A stretch of 64,000 nucleotides of DNA from contig NC_046673.1 of NCBI RefSeq assembly GCF_003369915.1, positions 8,106,001 through 8,170,000 of the forward strand. Reading direction: 5' to 3'. Below, piece after piece: positions 1 to 8,745 of the stretch. Every line of letters begins with the position of its first letter. The first letter of the stretch is position 1. Source of the stretch: Drosophila miranda. Lineage: Eukaryota; Arthropoda; Insecta; Diptera; Drosophilidae. A model generated the notes under the pieces. It saw only the letters and a program-made list of their open reading frames with translations. It ran no database searches and was not told the DNA's origin. The position numbers and the translations under genes are program-made.

Positions 1-1407
1 ATCCCAGACAATGATCAGGTCATCTCAGCCACCAGAGACCAGGTAGTGCCCGCATACGGAGTACGCCATGGCAGTGATGGGGGCCTTGTGGCCGCAGAAG
101 AGTCGCATTTGAGTGCGTTTCTCGCAGTCCCAGATTCTGGCGGTGGCGTCTGCCGATCCAGTGGCCAGGTACTTTCCATTCGGATGGAAAAGGCACACCT
201 CCAATCGTGCCAAGTGACCGAAGAAACTCACAAAGTGCTCTGCGGGATCCACTCTCCACACGCGCGCCACGTTATCGTTGGAGGCGCTGGCAAAGTAGCA
301 GCCCTTCGGGTCGAACGCCACACTCATGGCCCCGTGGTGCGCAAACACCTTCTGACAAAACCCGGTGCGTGTGCACCACAGCCGCATGCCGCGGCGCCGA
401 GGAGGTGAGAAGCTGGCGGTCTCCAGCGCAGGCCAGGACCGGCTCCTGGTGGGCGGTAAAGAGCTTCTCCCTTCGCACCATGTTCATGTGTAGCCAGTCC
501 TTGTTCACGGCCACGATGTGGACCATGCCGGAGGCAGTGCCAAATGCCACGCTGCAATGGTCTTCTGAAAGCGTCGCGCAAGTCACATCATCGTCAATGT
601 TCATGGGCTCGGCCATGTAAGTGCTCAGGTTGGGTAACTTATTCGATCGAACGGCCAGTCCGGAATGGCGTCCACGGAAGCCCAGGCAAATGGCGCCGGC
701 AAAGGACGATCGAGGTGGATATGCGCCTGGGGCATCATCTCATCAGAGTAGATGAAGATTTTAAAGTGGGACAAGAACGTCTTGAGCTGCCCCTTCGTCC
801 AAAACTGAGATTGGAGTACTTTGAACTGGTTCGAGGTGCTCCTGGCCATGAATATCACCACTGTGTCCGCACAAGATAGCAGCTCCTGGGCTCTTTCCGG
901 CAGGTCTTCTGGCGTGCGAAAGCGCTTAAGATTTTCGACGCGCCTCTTGTAGGAATCGTCCAACTTGTATTCGTTCCTACCCACGAAGGATATGGCCCTC
1001 TCATACTTGCCGCTCCACACCATTTGCAGGTAGCCAATGGCCAGAGTGGGATACAGCATCACGTATACTTCGTACTTACCGAAGTCAACTATTTCCTTGA
1101 TGACATTCCCGATCGTCTCGAACATCTGCTCATAGTCCGCGAGCACATTCTCTGGTACGGCTTTGCAGAGCATCCGTTGCTGGGGCGGTCCGAGTGCAAC
1201 GCCCTCGTAAAAATCGACGAGATCCCCGTCCGATTTACGCACGCCGGAGCCTACGGCATCCGAGGCTGCGTCTTCAGACTTGTTCTTCTCTTTTTCCTGT
1301 GTCGGCTTCTGCTTCTGTCGGAAATTTATTAGCAACGAGACATTTATGTGTTGCACGTTCCCATCCCATCGGTCTTTTCTACTCACATTCTTTTCCCCGG
1401 GTTCCAT
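1..1407 (-). pseudogene. TAF5-like WD40 gene, copy 1 (cut by window edge, two frame breaks)
   Basis: This resembles TAF5, the TFIID scaffold subunit with an N-terminal NTD2 helical domain followed by WD40 repeats. Flies have a testis-specific TAF5 relative (cannonball). Reading from base 1407 (ATG; MEPGEKN), the NTD2-like domain runs to about base 625, with the family-like stretch LYPTLAIGYLQM and the EDLPERAQELL helix. A linker then changes frame. The first WD40 part (VTCATLSED, about bases 616-395) is in a second frame, and from about base 387 the repeats return to the first frame (GMRLWCTRTG, GKYLATGSADATARIWD). The gene continues past base 1, so its C-terminus is not visible. An in-frame ATG at 1482 is a possible earlier start. 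It is a direct duplicate of the copy at 5,779-7,563, at an offset of 6,165 bases. Copy 1 has 9 extra bases near 1,155. No 20-80 nt GT-AG intron that would explain the frame changes is apparent. A broken gene is most likely. Confidence 0.7.
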
Positions 1408-2040
1408 GCTCTTTTTTTGTTGTTCGATTTCTTTAGCAATGTACTCGTAAATGGCGATTCCAATATAATAAGACAATTGCAATAGAGAGAGAGAGAATCA
1501 TAGCTGCTATCGACTTTGATCGTACATCGGAAATCGATGCACAAAAACAGCTGATTTGTGGCTTGCTAACATTACGAATGAGCGATGCGATTATCAAACG
1601 GATTGCGCAGACGCAGCCGAGCCCAGCGCAACCCTTAATGCAGAATCAATTGCGATTACTTATATTGCTTTGATCTCAGGATCTCGTTTCTGTTGTAAGC
1701 AGCAGTTGAATAAAAACAACAAATATACAAGTATTATGTATTTGTATTATATTGGATCAGTTGCAATCTCTAATGAAGCTACAAGGCTCTCGCTTACTAT
1801 GCCTTTTGGCTAAGATTGTTTATTGATTGCCATGAGAAGCGTATAGAGACTATCTCTCTCTTCGCGGAAAAGTTAGCGAAGTCTAGTGCCATAGGGCTCT
1901 GTCCGATATGAGATGGGGGTTGCCAGAAATCAGATTGTACAACACTGGCAGAAAGAGGTGTGTCCTAAAAATGGGAAAATGGAACGAAAGCTGACTGCGT
2001 TGAATAATTTTCCGTGTGTGTCGAAAATAAAGAAAAGCCC
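1408..2040. other. 5' flank of TAF5-like copy 1, non-coding
   Basis: The first roughly 220 bases match the 5' flank of the second TAF5-like copy, so the segmental duplication extends upstream of the gene to about base 1,625. It includes a GA-repeat run near 1,483. No gene is seen in the remainder. Confidence 0.5.
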
Positions 2041-2044
2041 TTTT

Positions 2045-2300
2045 TATACCCGATCCTCAAAATGAGTATTGGGGTATATTAGATTTGTGGTAAAAGTGGA
2101 TGTGTGTAACGTCCAGAAGGAATCGTTTCCGACACCATAAAGTATATATATTCTTGATCAGCATCAATAGCCGAGTCGATTGAGCCCTGTCTGTCTGTCT
2201 GTCCGTCTTTCCGTACAGATGAGCGCCAAGATCTCAGAGACTATAAGAGCTAGAGAAATTCAATTTTCTATGCAGCCTGTCCTGATGCGGGCCATAGCCA
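2045..2300 (+). mobile_element. DINE-1/mini-me-like (Helentron-related) fragment
   Basis: It begins with the TATACCCG-type end and carries the block GGGGTATATTAGATTTGTGG. It then has the TA-rich microsatellite, the conserved core around CTTGATCAGCATCAATAGCC, and a GTCT/GTCC microsatellite. This order of core plus two proto-microsatellites is typical of Drosophila mini-me/DINE-1 elements. It is non-autonomous and encodes nothing. Confidence 0.75.
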
Positions 2301-2747
2301 AAATACCGCTGCTGTGTCACTGAGTCGACAATGTGGCGTCCCGTCCGCAGCAGCAGGGACCATTGATCGAAATAATGTCAGCAATACATTGAATACTAAT
2401 GACAGGGGTCAATGTGAGCAAAGATGTTGTTGGTGCTAAAATGTATTGGAGAGTTTTCGTTTGATATGGTGAGATGTGTGTGTTTCAATATGAATTCGGA
2501 TACGACAAGTCCTAATATGGGTCAACGCCGAGAATGGCGTCGTGGTAAGCTTCCTCCATTCACAATATATAGATGGATATATTTCGTAGATCAGTCGGTG
2601 GGGCCCCTCTCGGCGTTGCCGTAGGGGAAGACACTGATGATTATAGACTGGACCTGAGACCCACGGAGCTTTAATGGCTGGGTCGCAAACGGAGGCGCGT
2701 CTCATATCACCACAGCCCAATAGCCAATAGCGATCAACGACTAGTCG

Positions 2748-3044
2748 GTGGCGATTGTGGGGGATAACCTCGTAGTCCATATATCGGTTGATAATGATCC
2801 GGAGAGGCATGCAATGATTATTGACGACCTGTTGTTGATTCCCTTATGCGTTCCCTATCGGAATGGTGATTTTGAAGAGTGCAGATTGGCTATAGCCAAG
2901 GTCCTATTTAGTGTGTTCAATAATGCCATCTTTCACTGCGGACTCAAGGCGAAAATTGTGTGGCATGAGCACTCTCTGCAGCAGCGAGCTTGGATCCAAC
3001 TCTGCAGGCAACCGCACAGCACGTATTCGGCTGTGGGAGCATAG
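2748..3044 (+). CDS. Unassigned ORF, possible gene fragment
   Basis: This frame encodes about 98 aa of protein-like composition, including DNLVVHISVDNDPERHAM and CVPYRNGDFEECRLAIAKV. The first codon is GTG, with a stop shortly upstream, so a 5' exon or the true start may be missing. An AATAAA-type signal lies about 15 bases after the stop (near 3,057), as expected at a gene 3' end. I do not recognise the family and see no membrane segment or zinc-binding motif. It lies between a DINE-1 fragment and the Arl6IP1-like gene, so it could be a relic of a displaced gene. Confidence 0.3.
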   Translation: MAIVGDNLVVHISVDNDPERHAMIIDDLLLIPLCVPYRNGDFEECRLAIAKVLFSVFNNAIFHCGLKAKIVWHEHSLQQRAWIQLCRQPHSTYSAVGA

Positions 3045-3593
3045 ACCTTCCAAACCAATAAAAAAAACACAATAAAGAACTTATAAGAATAGGAAGTGCT
3101 TCTTTCTGCTTGTCGCATAAATCTAAATGATACATCGAATGAAACCCATCAAATAACACGAGCAACTGGGTATGAAAACATTTAATTAATAGCTCATTCA
3201 AGTGAGCCACATCAGATGGCTGTTTCCCAGTACATTAGTGACATTCTGACCTTTGTTTTTGAATTGAGTACATCCTATGTATATACATGAACGTTAATTT
3301 AGATTTTGTTAAGACAGGATACATTCATGAATTAAAGACTAAGACATCCACTACAATTGTGAGGACTGCTCTTAAGATCTCCAACATACTGGGGATGCCC
3401 GAAACTGATTTCGATTTGTTTTGGATTTCAAGGGCCAGACAGATTTCGGACAGACTATTGGTAAGCAGGACCGTAATGCACAATGGGATGGAGCATAGCG
3501 TATTTCCGGAATCATTATCGTTGTTAATAAATAAATAAATAAATTAATATATGAAACAATGGATGAAACCGGCTTGCAGTAAAACATCGAAAC

Positions 3594-3601
3594 TATCGAT
3601 A
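3594..3601 (+). promoter_or_regulatory. DRE motif (TATCGATA) upstream of Arl6IP1-like gene
   Basis: This is an exact TATCGATA, the DREF-binding core found in many Drosophila housekeeping promoters. It lies 162 bases before the Arl6IP1-like ATG. Function is inferred from position only. Confidence 0.45.
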
Positions 3602-3762
3602 GAAACTAGATCGAAACTTCGATGCTTTGACATTGACACCTCTCATTTGATGCATTGACGTTGGCTGGCAATAAAAAAGCGACTTTTTGCTTAAATTAAA
3701 GACTACTTAAAGAGACTACGTTCAAAACTCTAATTTAACTCGAAACGCAACGAAGCACAAAG

Positions 3763-4344
3763 ATGACAGAATCGGACATTGGTAAAAACGAAAAGGTTAT
3801 CAAGCTTAAGCATGATTTGGAGCGATTTCAAGCGCCTATAGTGAGTGCCTATGGTGTCCTTACCTGGGAGAAAAAATACTACCCCGTGGTGGTATTTGGG
3901 GGCATAAGCGTCGCTTATTTCGTTCTGTGGTACATGGATCTATCGGTGATAACTCTTATGTCTCTCCTGGCATTGCTGACTACCATTTCGCACTATTTTC
4001 TTCTGTGGTGCCTGGATCGGCCGGATTTCATTTTCGACTTTTTCCCAACCAAAATTGCCGGCTTGTTTTGGAATGCCTTAATTTGGGATAGCGACAACGA
4101 GGCAAAATTCGAGTCTGTTTGCGGACAGATGTACATCATCAAGGAAAGCTTGGCAGCATGGTATCAGTATCTATTCAAGGAACGCAAGTCGACCGGCCTC
4201 GTGATTGTGGAAAGCTTGGTCCTCCTGGCCATGGCTTGGATTGGTTCAATCGTTAACAATCTTCTGTTGATGTACTTGGTTACTCTTCTCATTGCCATGT
4301 GGGCTGGTCTGAAAGCTAAACACGTCTTCCAGAAACTCCACTAG
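3763..4344 (+). CDS. Arl6IP1: Arl6IP1-like ER membrane-shaping protein
   Basis: The ORF is complete, 193 aa, with no intron. ARL6IP1 is a reticulon-like protein of the endoplasmic reticulum that bends tubular ER membrane through two hydrophobic hairpins. Here an N-terminal soluble, charged part (about residues 1-37) is followed by one long hydrophobic pair (about 39-84, YYPVVVFGGISVAYFVLWY onward) and a second pair (about 145-186). Between them is a cytosolic-type linker with the RPDFIFDFFP motif, which is characteristic of the family. Length matches the roughly 195-200 aa of family members. The ATG context is CAAAGATGA, and a DRE motif lies upstream. The final residues KAKHVFQKLH lack a strong dilysine signal. 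Whether it is the ancestral locus or an intronless retrocopy cannot be told here. The family call is firm. The symbol is given by similarity. Confidence 0.8.
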   Translation: MTESDIGKNEKVIKLKHDLERFQAPIVSAYGVLTWEKKYYPVVVFGGISVAYFVLWYMDLSVITLMSLLALLTTISHYFLLWCLDRPDFIFDFFPTKIAGLFWNALIWDSDNEAKFESVCGQMYIIKESLAAWYQYLFKERKSTGLVIVESLVLLAMAWIGSIVNNLLLMYLVTLLIAMWAGLKAKHVFQKLH

Positions 4345-4448
4345 AAAGCTGAAAAAGTACTGCTCCACGCTTAGGCACCACATCCACAAAATTTGTTTAG
4401 AAATACTACAAAAAATCGAAGTCATCCTCAATTTGCCATTCCAGATTG

Positions 4449-4640
4449 GTAAGTGGCTAATGAAATAACTTGAAAGGGATCTATGCAATATACATGTTTT
4501 TTCATCAGCATCTGGCCTTCTTTGCTCATCCACAATGTGCCACTCTGCTGGAGTCGGAGGATCCGAAAATATATTTTCAAAGGAAACAGTATCGATTCTA
4601 CATCATTTGGAAATGCCCTGGCGTATCGCAACAAACTTAA
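4449..4640 (+). other. Possible intron and exon of an unassigned gene
   Basis: A textbook 60-nt intron (GTAAGTGG to TTTTTTCATCAG, 4,449-4,508) is followed by a 43-codon open exon. It encodes protein-like sequence (AFFAHPQCATLLESEDPK, then IYFQRKQYRFYIIWKCPG) and ends in TAA at 4,640. Upstream, the phase-matched frame is open only back to a TAG near 4,398 and has no ATG, so no complete gene can be built. It may be a relic exon, or the 3' end of a transcript continuing from the Arl6IP1-like gene. Confidence 0.25.
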
Positions 4641-5230
4641 CAGCGGTTTTCCTTAAACTTTCTACTCAACAACAGCAGTTTAAGAATTACATAATACTCA
4701 TTACGTACATGCTTCGATTGTTCAACTATTATAACTGAAACATCTTGAAACTCAATCAAACGCATGACACTTGTATCAATAAAATGCCACGAACTACGAA
4801 TTTGTGTACGATTGTTATAACGAGCAACTATTACTCAGATATTCTACTATTTTGGAGTGCCGATGTATGCTCTTTTCATTTTCAATCCCCTTCTTTTCAC
4901 GGTATACCATATGGTGTATATTTTACAAAGATTGTCTTGCTATCATTTCTGTAATATGAGTAGGGAAGGGAAAAGAAAGACACTGTGTCTGGACATCACT
5001 TAACTGCTTAGATTGAAATATTACACATTCATTCCTTGGATTCCTTTTTTTGAGGTTCCAGCTGCTGCGGTCCCTAATTCTCACATATTGTAGTATATAT
5101 ATACATATCTATAATCAATTATGCACATGTTCCTACATATGTATGTGTGCTGAGCCCTCAATGGATGATCATAAACAAAGCCATTTCCAATTGTCCCAAA
5201 CACAAAATTCAATGTCTGCAAGATAGTAAT
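4641..5230. other. AT-rich non-coding sequence
   Basis: No supported gene, RNA or recognisable mobile element is seen. The longer open frames are low-complexity or start without support. Confidence 0.4.
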
Positions 5231-5233
5231 TAA

Positions 5234-5745
5234 TCAGTAATTTTTCGAAATGGAAATTTTACTTAATTCATTCGGTTCGTCTTTCAGAGGGTTTGTGCCG
5301 GTCCATAAATTGTTGCTCCATTTGTTGTGCATTCGCGTGGGTGGGCTGGAAGCCAGACCACAAAACAGTTGAATGCAACCGCGAACCACTTTTAGCACTT
5401 GTCTACGATATTTAAAATAGTCTTTTGGGGCCACTCAGGGAATGCCGGAATCATTGATATATATTCTGAAAAAGAGAACAAAGTTGCACATAAAATCAGG
5501 GAAGGCCTTTGCTTTGACCAGTGGAAACTTACAGCTCAAACAATGAGTGGGATCCGAATGGTTAGTTTTAATGTTTGAAGTTTGGGCTGTGTATGTTTAC
5601 GTTTATATAAATGAATCGAATGTATATTCATGGACTCGACGGTGCTTTCCATCGATGACTCGCCTCAGCGCCTGGGTCCGAGAAGCTATTTCTGCATCTG
5701 AAGGTGTAATAGAATATGCCAATGGAATATGATTAGATTAGGAAC
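5234..5745 (-). pseudogene. Coding-like remnant of unknown family
   Basis: Three pieces read like protein on the minus strand. Bases 5,745-5,630 encode ITPSDAEIASRTQALRRVID and then KHRRVHEYTFDSF. A short segment ends at a donor near 5,533 (GAGCT then GTAAGTTTCC). After an acceptor near 5,466 (TTCTCTTTTTCAG) a third piece begins IYINDSGIP, meets an in-frame stop, and continues as APKDYFKYRRQVLKVVRG through KWSNNLWTGTNPLKDEPN. The first piece is not in frame with the second, and a stop interrupts the third. It lies immediately downstream of TAF5-like copy 2, on the same strand. I do not recognise it. A decayed small gene is the simplest reading. Confidence 0.3.
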
Positions 5746-5778
5746 TTCATTTAACTGAGATACGACCTACCAATCTCA

Positions 5779-7563
5779 TCATTTCTCAACATTCAAAGTA
5801 CAAGTTTCAAGAGCTTTCACAAGGGCAGTCTTCTTCTCGGCTGCTTTCGGGCTTAACTCTATTACCTTCTGAGAACTCATCGTCCAGATGACAATCAGGG
5901 CATCGCGACCGACGAACCCACTTTGAAGGAAAATTCCATTTTTACAGGCCTGAATCGTGCTGATTAGCGCCAGCTCACTTGCTTTGGTGCTTTGGGTGGA
6001 CAAAACCTTCTTCTCGGGGCACTTGACGAGCAGCTGAAACTCCCAAGGGCTCAGATGGCAGTCCTGGCTCCAAACAACCAGCAGATTGTTGCAGTAGGAG
6101 AAATCGATCGAGGCAATCTTTGCGTTGGGCTGGGTCAGGCTGCAGGTTATTCGCTCGGTGGTTGTGTCCCAGACAATGATCAGGTCATCTCGGCCACCAG
6201 AGACCAGGTAGCGCCCGCATACGGAGTACGCCATGGCAGTGATGGGGGCCTTGTGGCCGCGGAAGAGTCGCATTTGAGTGCGTTTCTCGCAGTCCCAGAT
6301 TCTGGCGGTGGCGTCTGCCGATCCAGTGGCCAGGTACTTTCCATTCGGATGGAAAAGGCACACCTCCAATCGTGCCAAGTGACCGAAGAAACTCACAAAG
6401 TGCTCTGCGGGATCCACTCTCCACACGCGCGCCACATTATCGTTGGAGGCGCTGGCAAAGTAGCAGCCCTTCGGGTCGAACGCCACACTCATGGCCCCGT
6501 GGTGCGCAAACACCTTCTGACAAAACCCGGTGCGTGTGCACCACAGCCGCATGCCGCGGCGCCGAGGAGGTGAGAAGCTGGCGGTCTCCAGCGCAGGCCA
6601 GGACCGGCTCCTGGTGGGCGGTAAAGAGCTTCTCCCTTCGCACCATGTTCATGTGTAGCCAGTCCTTGTTCACGGCCACGATGTGGACCATGCCGGAGGC
6701 AGTGCCAAATGCCACGCTGCAATGGTCTTCTGAAAGCGTCGCGCAAGTCACATCATCGTCAATGTTCATGGGCTCGGCCATGTAAGTGCTCAGGTTGGGT
6801 AACTTATTCGATCGAACGGCCAGTCCGGAATGGCGTCCACGGAAGCCCAGGCAAATGGCGCCGGCAAAGGACGATCGAGGTGGATATGCGCCTGGGGCAT
6901 CATCTCATCAGAGTAGATGAAGATTTTAAAGTGGGACAAGAACGTCTTGAGCTGCCCCTTCGTCCAAAACTGAGATTGGAGTACTTTGAACTGGTTCGAG
7001 GTGCTCCTGGCCATGAATATCACCACTGTGTCCGCACAAGATAGCAGCTCCTGGGCTCTTTCCGGCAGGTTTTCTGGCGTGCGGATGCGCTTCAGATTTT
7101 CGATGCTCCTCTTGTAGGAATCGTCCAACTTGTATTCGTTCCTACCCACGAAGGATATGGCCCTCTCATACTTGCCGCTCCACACCATTTGCAGGTAGCC
7201 AATGGCCAGAGTGGGATACAGCATCACGTATACTTCGTACTTACCGAAGTCAACTATTTCCTTGATGACATTCCCGATCGTCTCGAACATCTGCTCATAG
7301 TCCGCGAGCACATTCTCTTTGCAGAGCATCCGTTGCTGGGGCGGTCCGAGTGCAACGCCCTCGTAAAAATCGACGAGATCCCCGTCCGATTTACGCACGC
7401 CGGAGCCTACGGCATCCGAGGCTGCGTCTTCAGACTTGTTCTTCTCTTTTTCCTGTGTTGGCTTCTGCTTCTGTCGGAAATTTATTAGCAGCGAGACATT
7501 TATGTGTTGCACGTTCCCATTCCATCGGTCTTTTCTACTCACATTCTTTTCCCCGCGTTCCAT
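5779..7563 (-). pseudogene. TAF5-like WD40 gene, copy 2 (complete length, two frame breaks)
   Basis: This copy covers the whole gene. From ATG 7563 (MERGEKNVSRK) it has a charged Lys/Glu-rich N-terminus, then the NTD2-like helical domain (about residues 75-190; VENVLADYEQMF-like helix, YPTLAIGYLQMVWSG). The first frame ends at 6,790 after FDRISYPT. WD40 sequence resumes in a second frame from about 6,805 to 6,560 (VTCATLSED, SVAFGTASGMVHIV). It then returns to the original frame at about 6,552 for four or five repeats (GHLARLEVCLFHPNGKYLA, GHKAPITAMAYSVCGRYL) and a C-terminal tail ending at TGA 5,779-5,781. The two shifts compensate, and both are also in copy 1, so they pre-date the duplication and are not single-read errors. 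TAF5 normally joins TFIID (in cannonball's case a testis TAF complex). Whether any product is made here is doubtful, although each block stays open. Confidence 0.7.
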
Positions 7564-7788
7564 GCTCTTTCTTTTGTTCGATTTCGTATAATGTGGAGTA
7601 CCAATTCTGCTATAAAAACGCCTGGGGTCCGTCCACACACCACACGTTTTTAGCTGGAGAAGGGGAAACGAGAGAATCTTAGATATCCGTCGAATCATTT
7701 CCGATATACCATCGGAAACCGATACACAGAAACAGCTGACTTGTGGCTTGCTTACATTACGAATGAGCAATGCGATTATCAAACGTAT

Positions 7789-7839
7789 TGCGCAGACCAC
7801 TAACCATACAGTATGGTTATGTATGGTTAGTGCGCAGAC
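7789..7839. repeat. Tiny inverted-repeat insertion with 8-9 bp direct flanks
   Basis: Compared with the matching flank of TAF5-like copy 1 near 1,605, copy 2 has about 33-34 extra bases. The insert has inverted ends (CTAACCATAC at 7,800-7,809 and GTATGGTTAG at 7,821-7,830) and is bounded by a direct repeat TGCGCAGAC (7,789-7,797 and 7,831-7,839). An 8-9 bp duplication fits hAT- or P-type insertion, with heavy internal loss. Templated repair is an alternative. Confidence 0.5.
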
Positions 7840-8330
7840 GCAACCGTGTCCAATGTGGTTTGTCCAATAGCCGTAAAAGATCGATATTGTTCAATAAACC
7901 CATAGAATTTATATTATTGAAGCACTGTGAAATAGCTTAATAACTAGCTTAAAGACTAAAAATAGATGAAATAATTGAAAGCCGAACAAGGAGGGCCACA
8001 CTCATTAAAAAAAATGTTCATTCGTTTCGATCAATTGCAAAACAATAATGGGCTCATCAAAATGTTTGCCCGACGGCTCTCGAATGACTGGAATCGGAGA
8101 TTTATCTGTAAAGTTGCATGCAACCGTTTGAGGTGGGCGTTTTCTAAAAAACTGTTGCATGACTTAAAGCTACTTTATTTCCGAGCTTCTTGTCCGAACC
8201 CTGCATTTACAGGACAGAGCTCGTTGGAGATTGGCTATGTACATATTGGATGAAATATGAATACAACTTTAAAGTTCAATTTTTCCGGTGGGCGGAAACA
8301 ATCGATGTTCGGTTGTTTAACCACCGATAG

Positions 8331-8338
8331 TATCGATA
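8331..8338 (+). promoter_or_regulatory. DRE motif upstream of small two-exon gene
   Basis: This is an exact TATCGATA, embedded in a palindromic GATAGTATCGATAGCGCTATC stretch, 119 bases before the ATG at 8,457. It suggests a DREF-type housekeeping promoter for the gene that follows. Confidence 0.4.
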
Positions 8339-8456
8339 GCGCTATCGAACCGTTTAAGAAATTTCACGAACTGCATTTTCCAGCCTAAAAAGACGTACCA
8401 AACTGGAAATGTCGGGCACAACAAGGAAATATATATAGAGATTTGGGGCAGAGCCC

Positions 8457-8745
8457 ATGGGCAACAGGTCTGTCACAGAGATGGCTGGAACTGAACCGAC
8501 GCTGGGCGGAAGCTTCGCCGAAGCTGGACTCGAGAAGGTGCGTATATTGTGTGTACTTAAATATTTTGGCGCGGGAAATACTTGGTTTTCCTTAGAGGCC
8601 TTTGGCGATTTGGCCAATGGAGGTGGTTCCTTTGCCGCGCGACATCTGTGATCAGGCTATGGACAAGCGAAACTTGTTCTTGCAGATGAAGAAAACTAAA
8701 TTATACCTCTTATTTTTCTCAGCACAACAGCAAACCTCGTTGTGA
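8457..8745 (+). CDS. Small two-exon gene, function unknown
   Basis: Exon 1 (8,457-8,537, 27 codons) ends at a clean donor GTGCGT. A 58-nt intron (8,538-8,595) ends in GGTTTTCCTTAG. Exon 2 (8,596-8,745) continues in frame for 49 codons to TGA, giving a predicted protein of 76 aa. Visible sequence includes AGTEPTLGGSFAEAGLEK, then AIWPMEVVPLPRDICDQAMD and a Lys-rich KRNLFLQMKKTK stretch. There is no signal peptide or zinc motif. A second acceptor-like tract lies at about 8,705-8,721 without a matching donor. The DRE motif upstream and the coding-like exon 2 support a real gene, but I do not recognise it. It could be the 5' part of a longer or truncated gene. Confidence 0.4.

Noticed and set aside
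3287-3545. 83-aa ORF ending in an AATAAATAAATAA tail, possibly a LINE 3' end
   Set aside because: The tail resembles the CR1-like LINE end, but the ORF does not match the LINE C-terminus seen in units 1 and 4.
5992-6573. 193-aa plus-strand ORF opposite TAF5-like copy 2
   Set aside because: It is a shadow of the WD40 frame on the minus strand, which carries clear repeat motifs.
7975-8253. 92-aa ORF between TAF5-like copy 2 and the small DRE gene
   Set aside because: No recognisable motif, and its start is not an ATG in good context. Considered chance.
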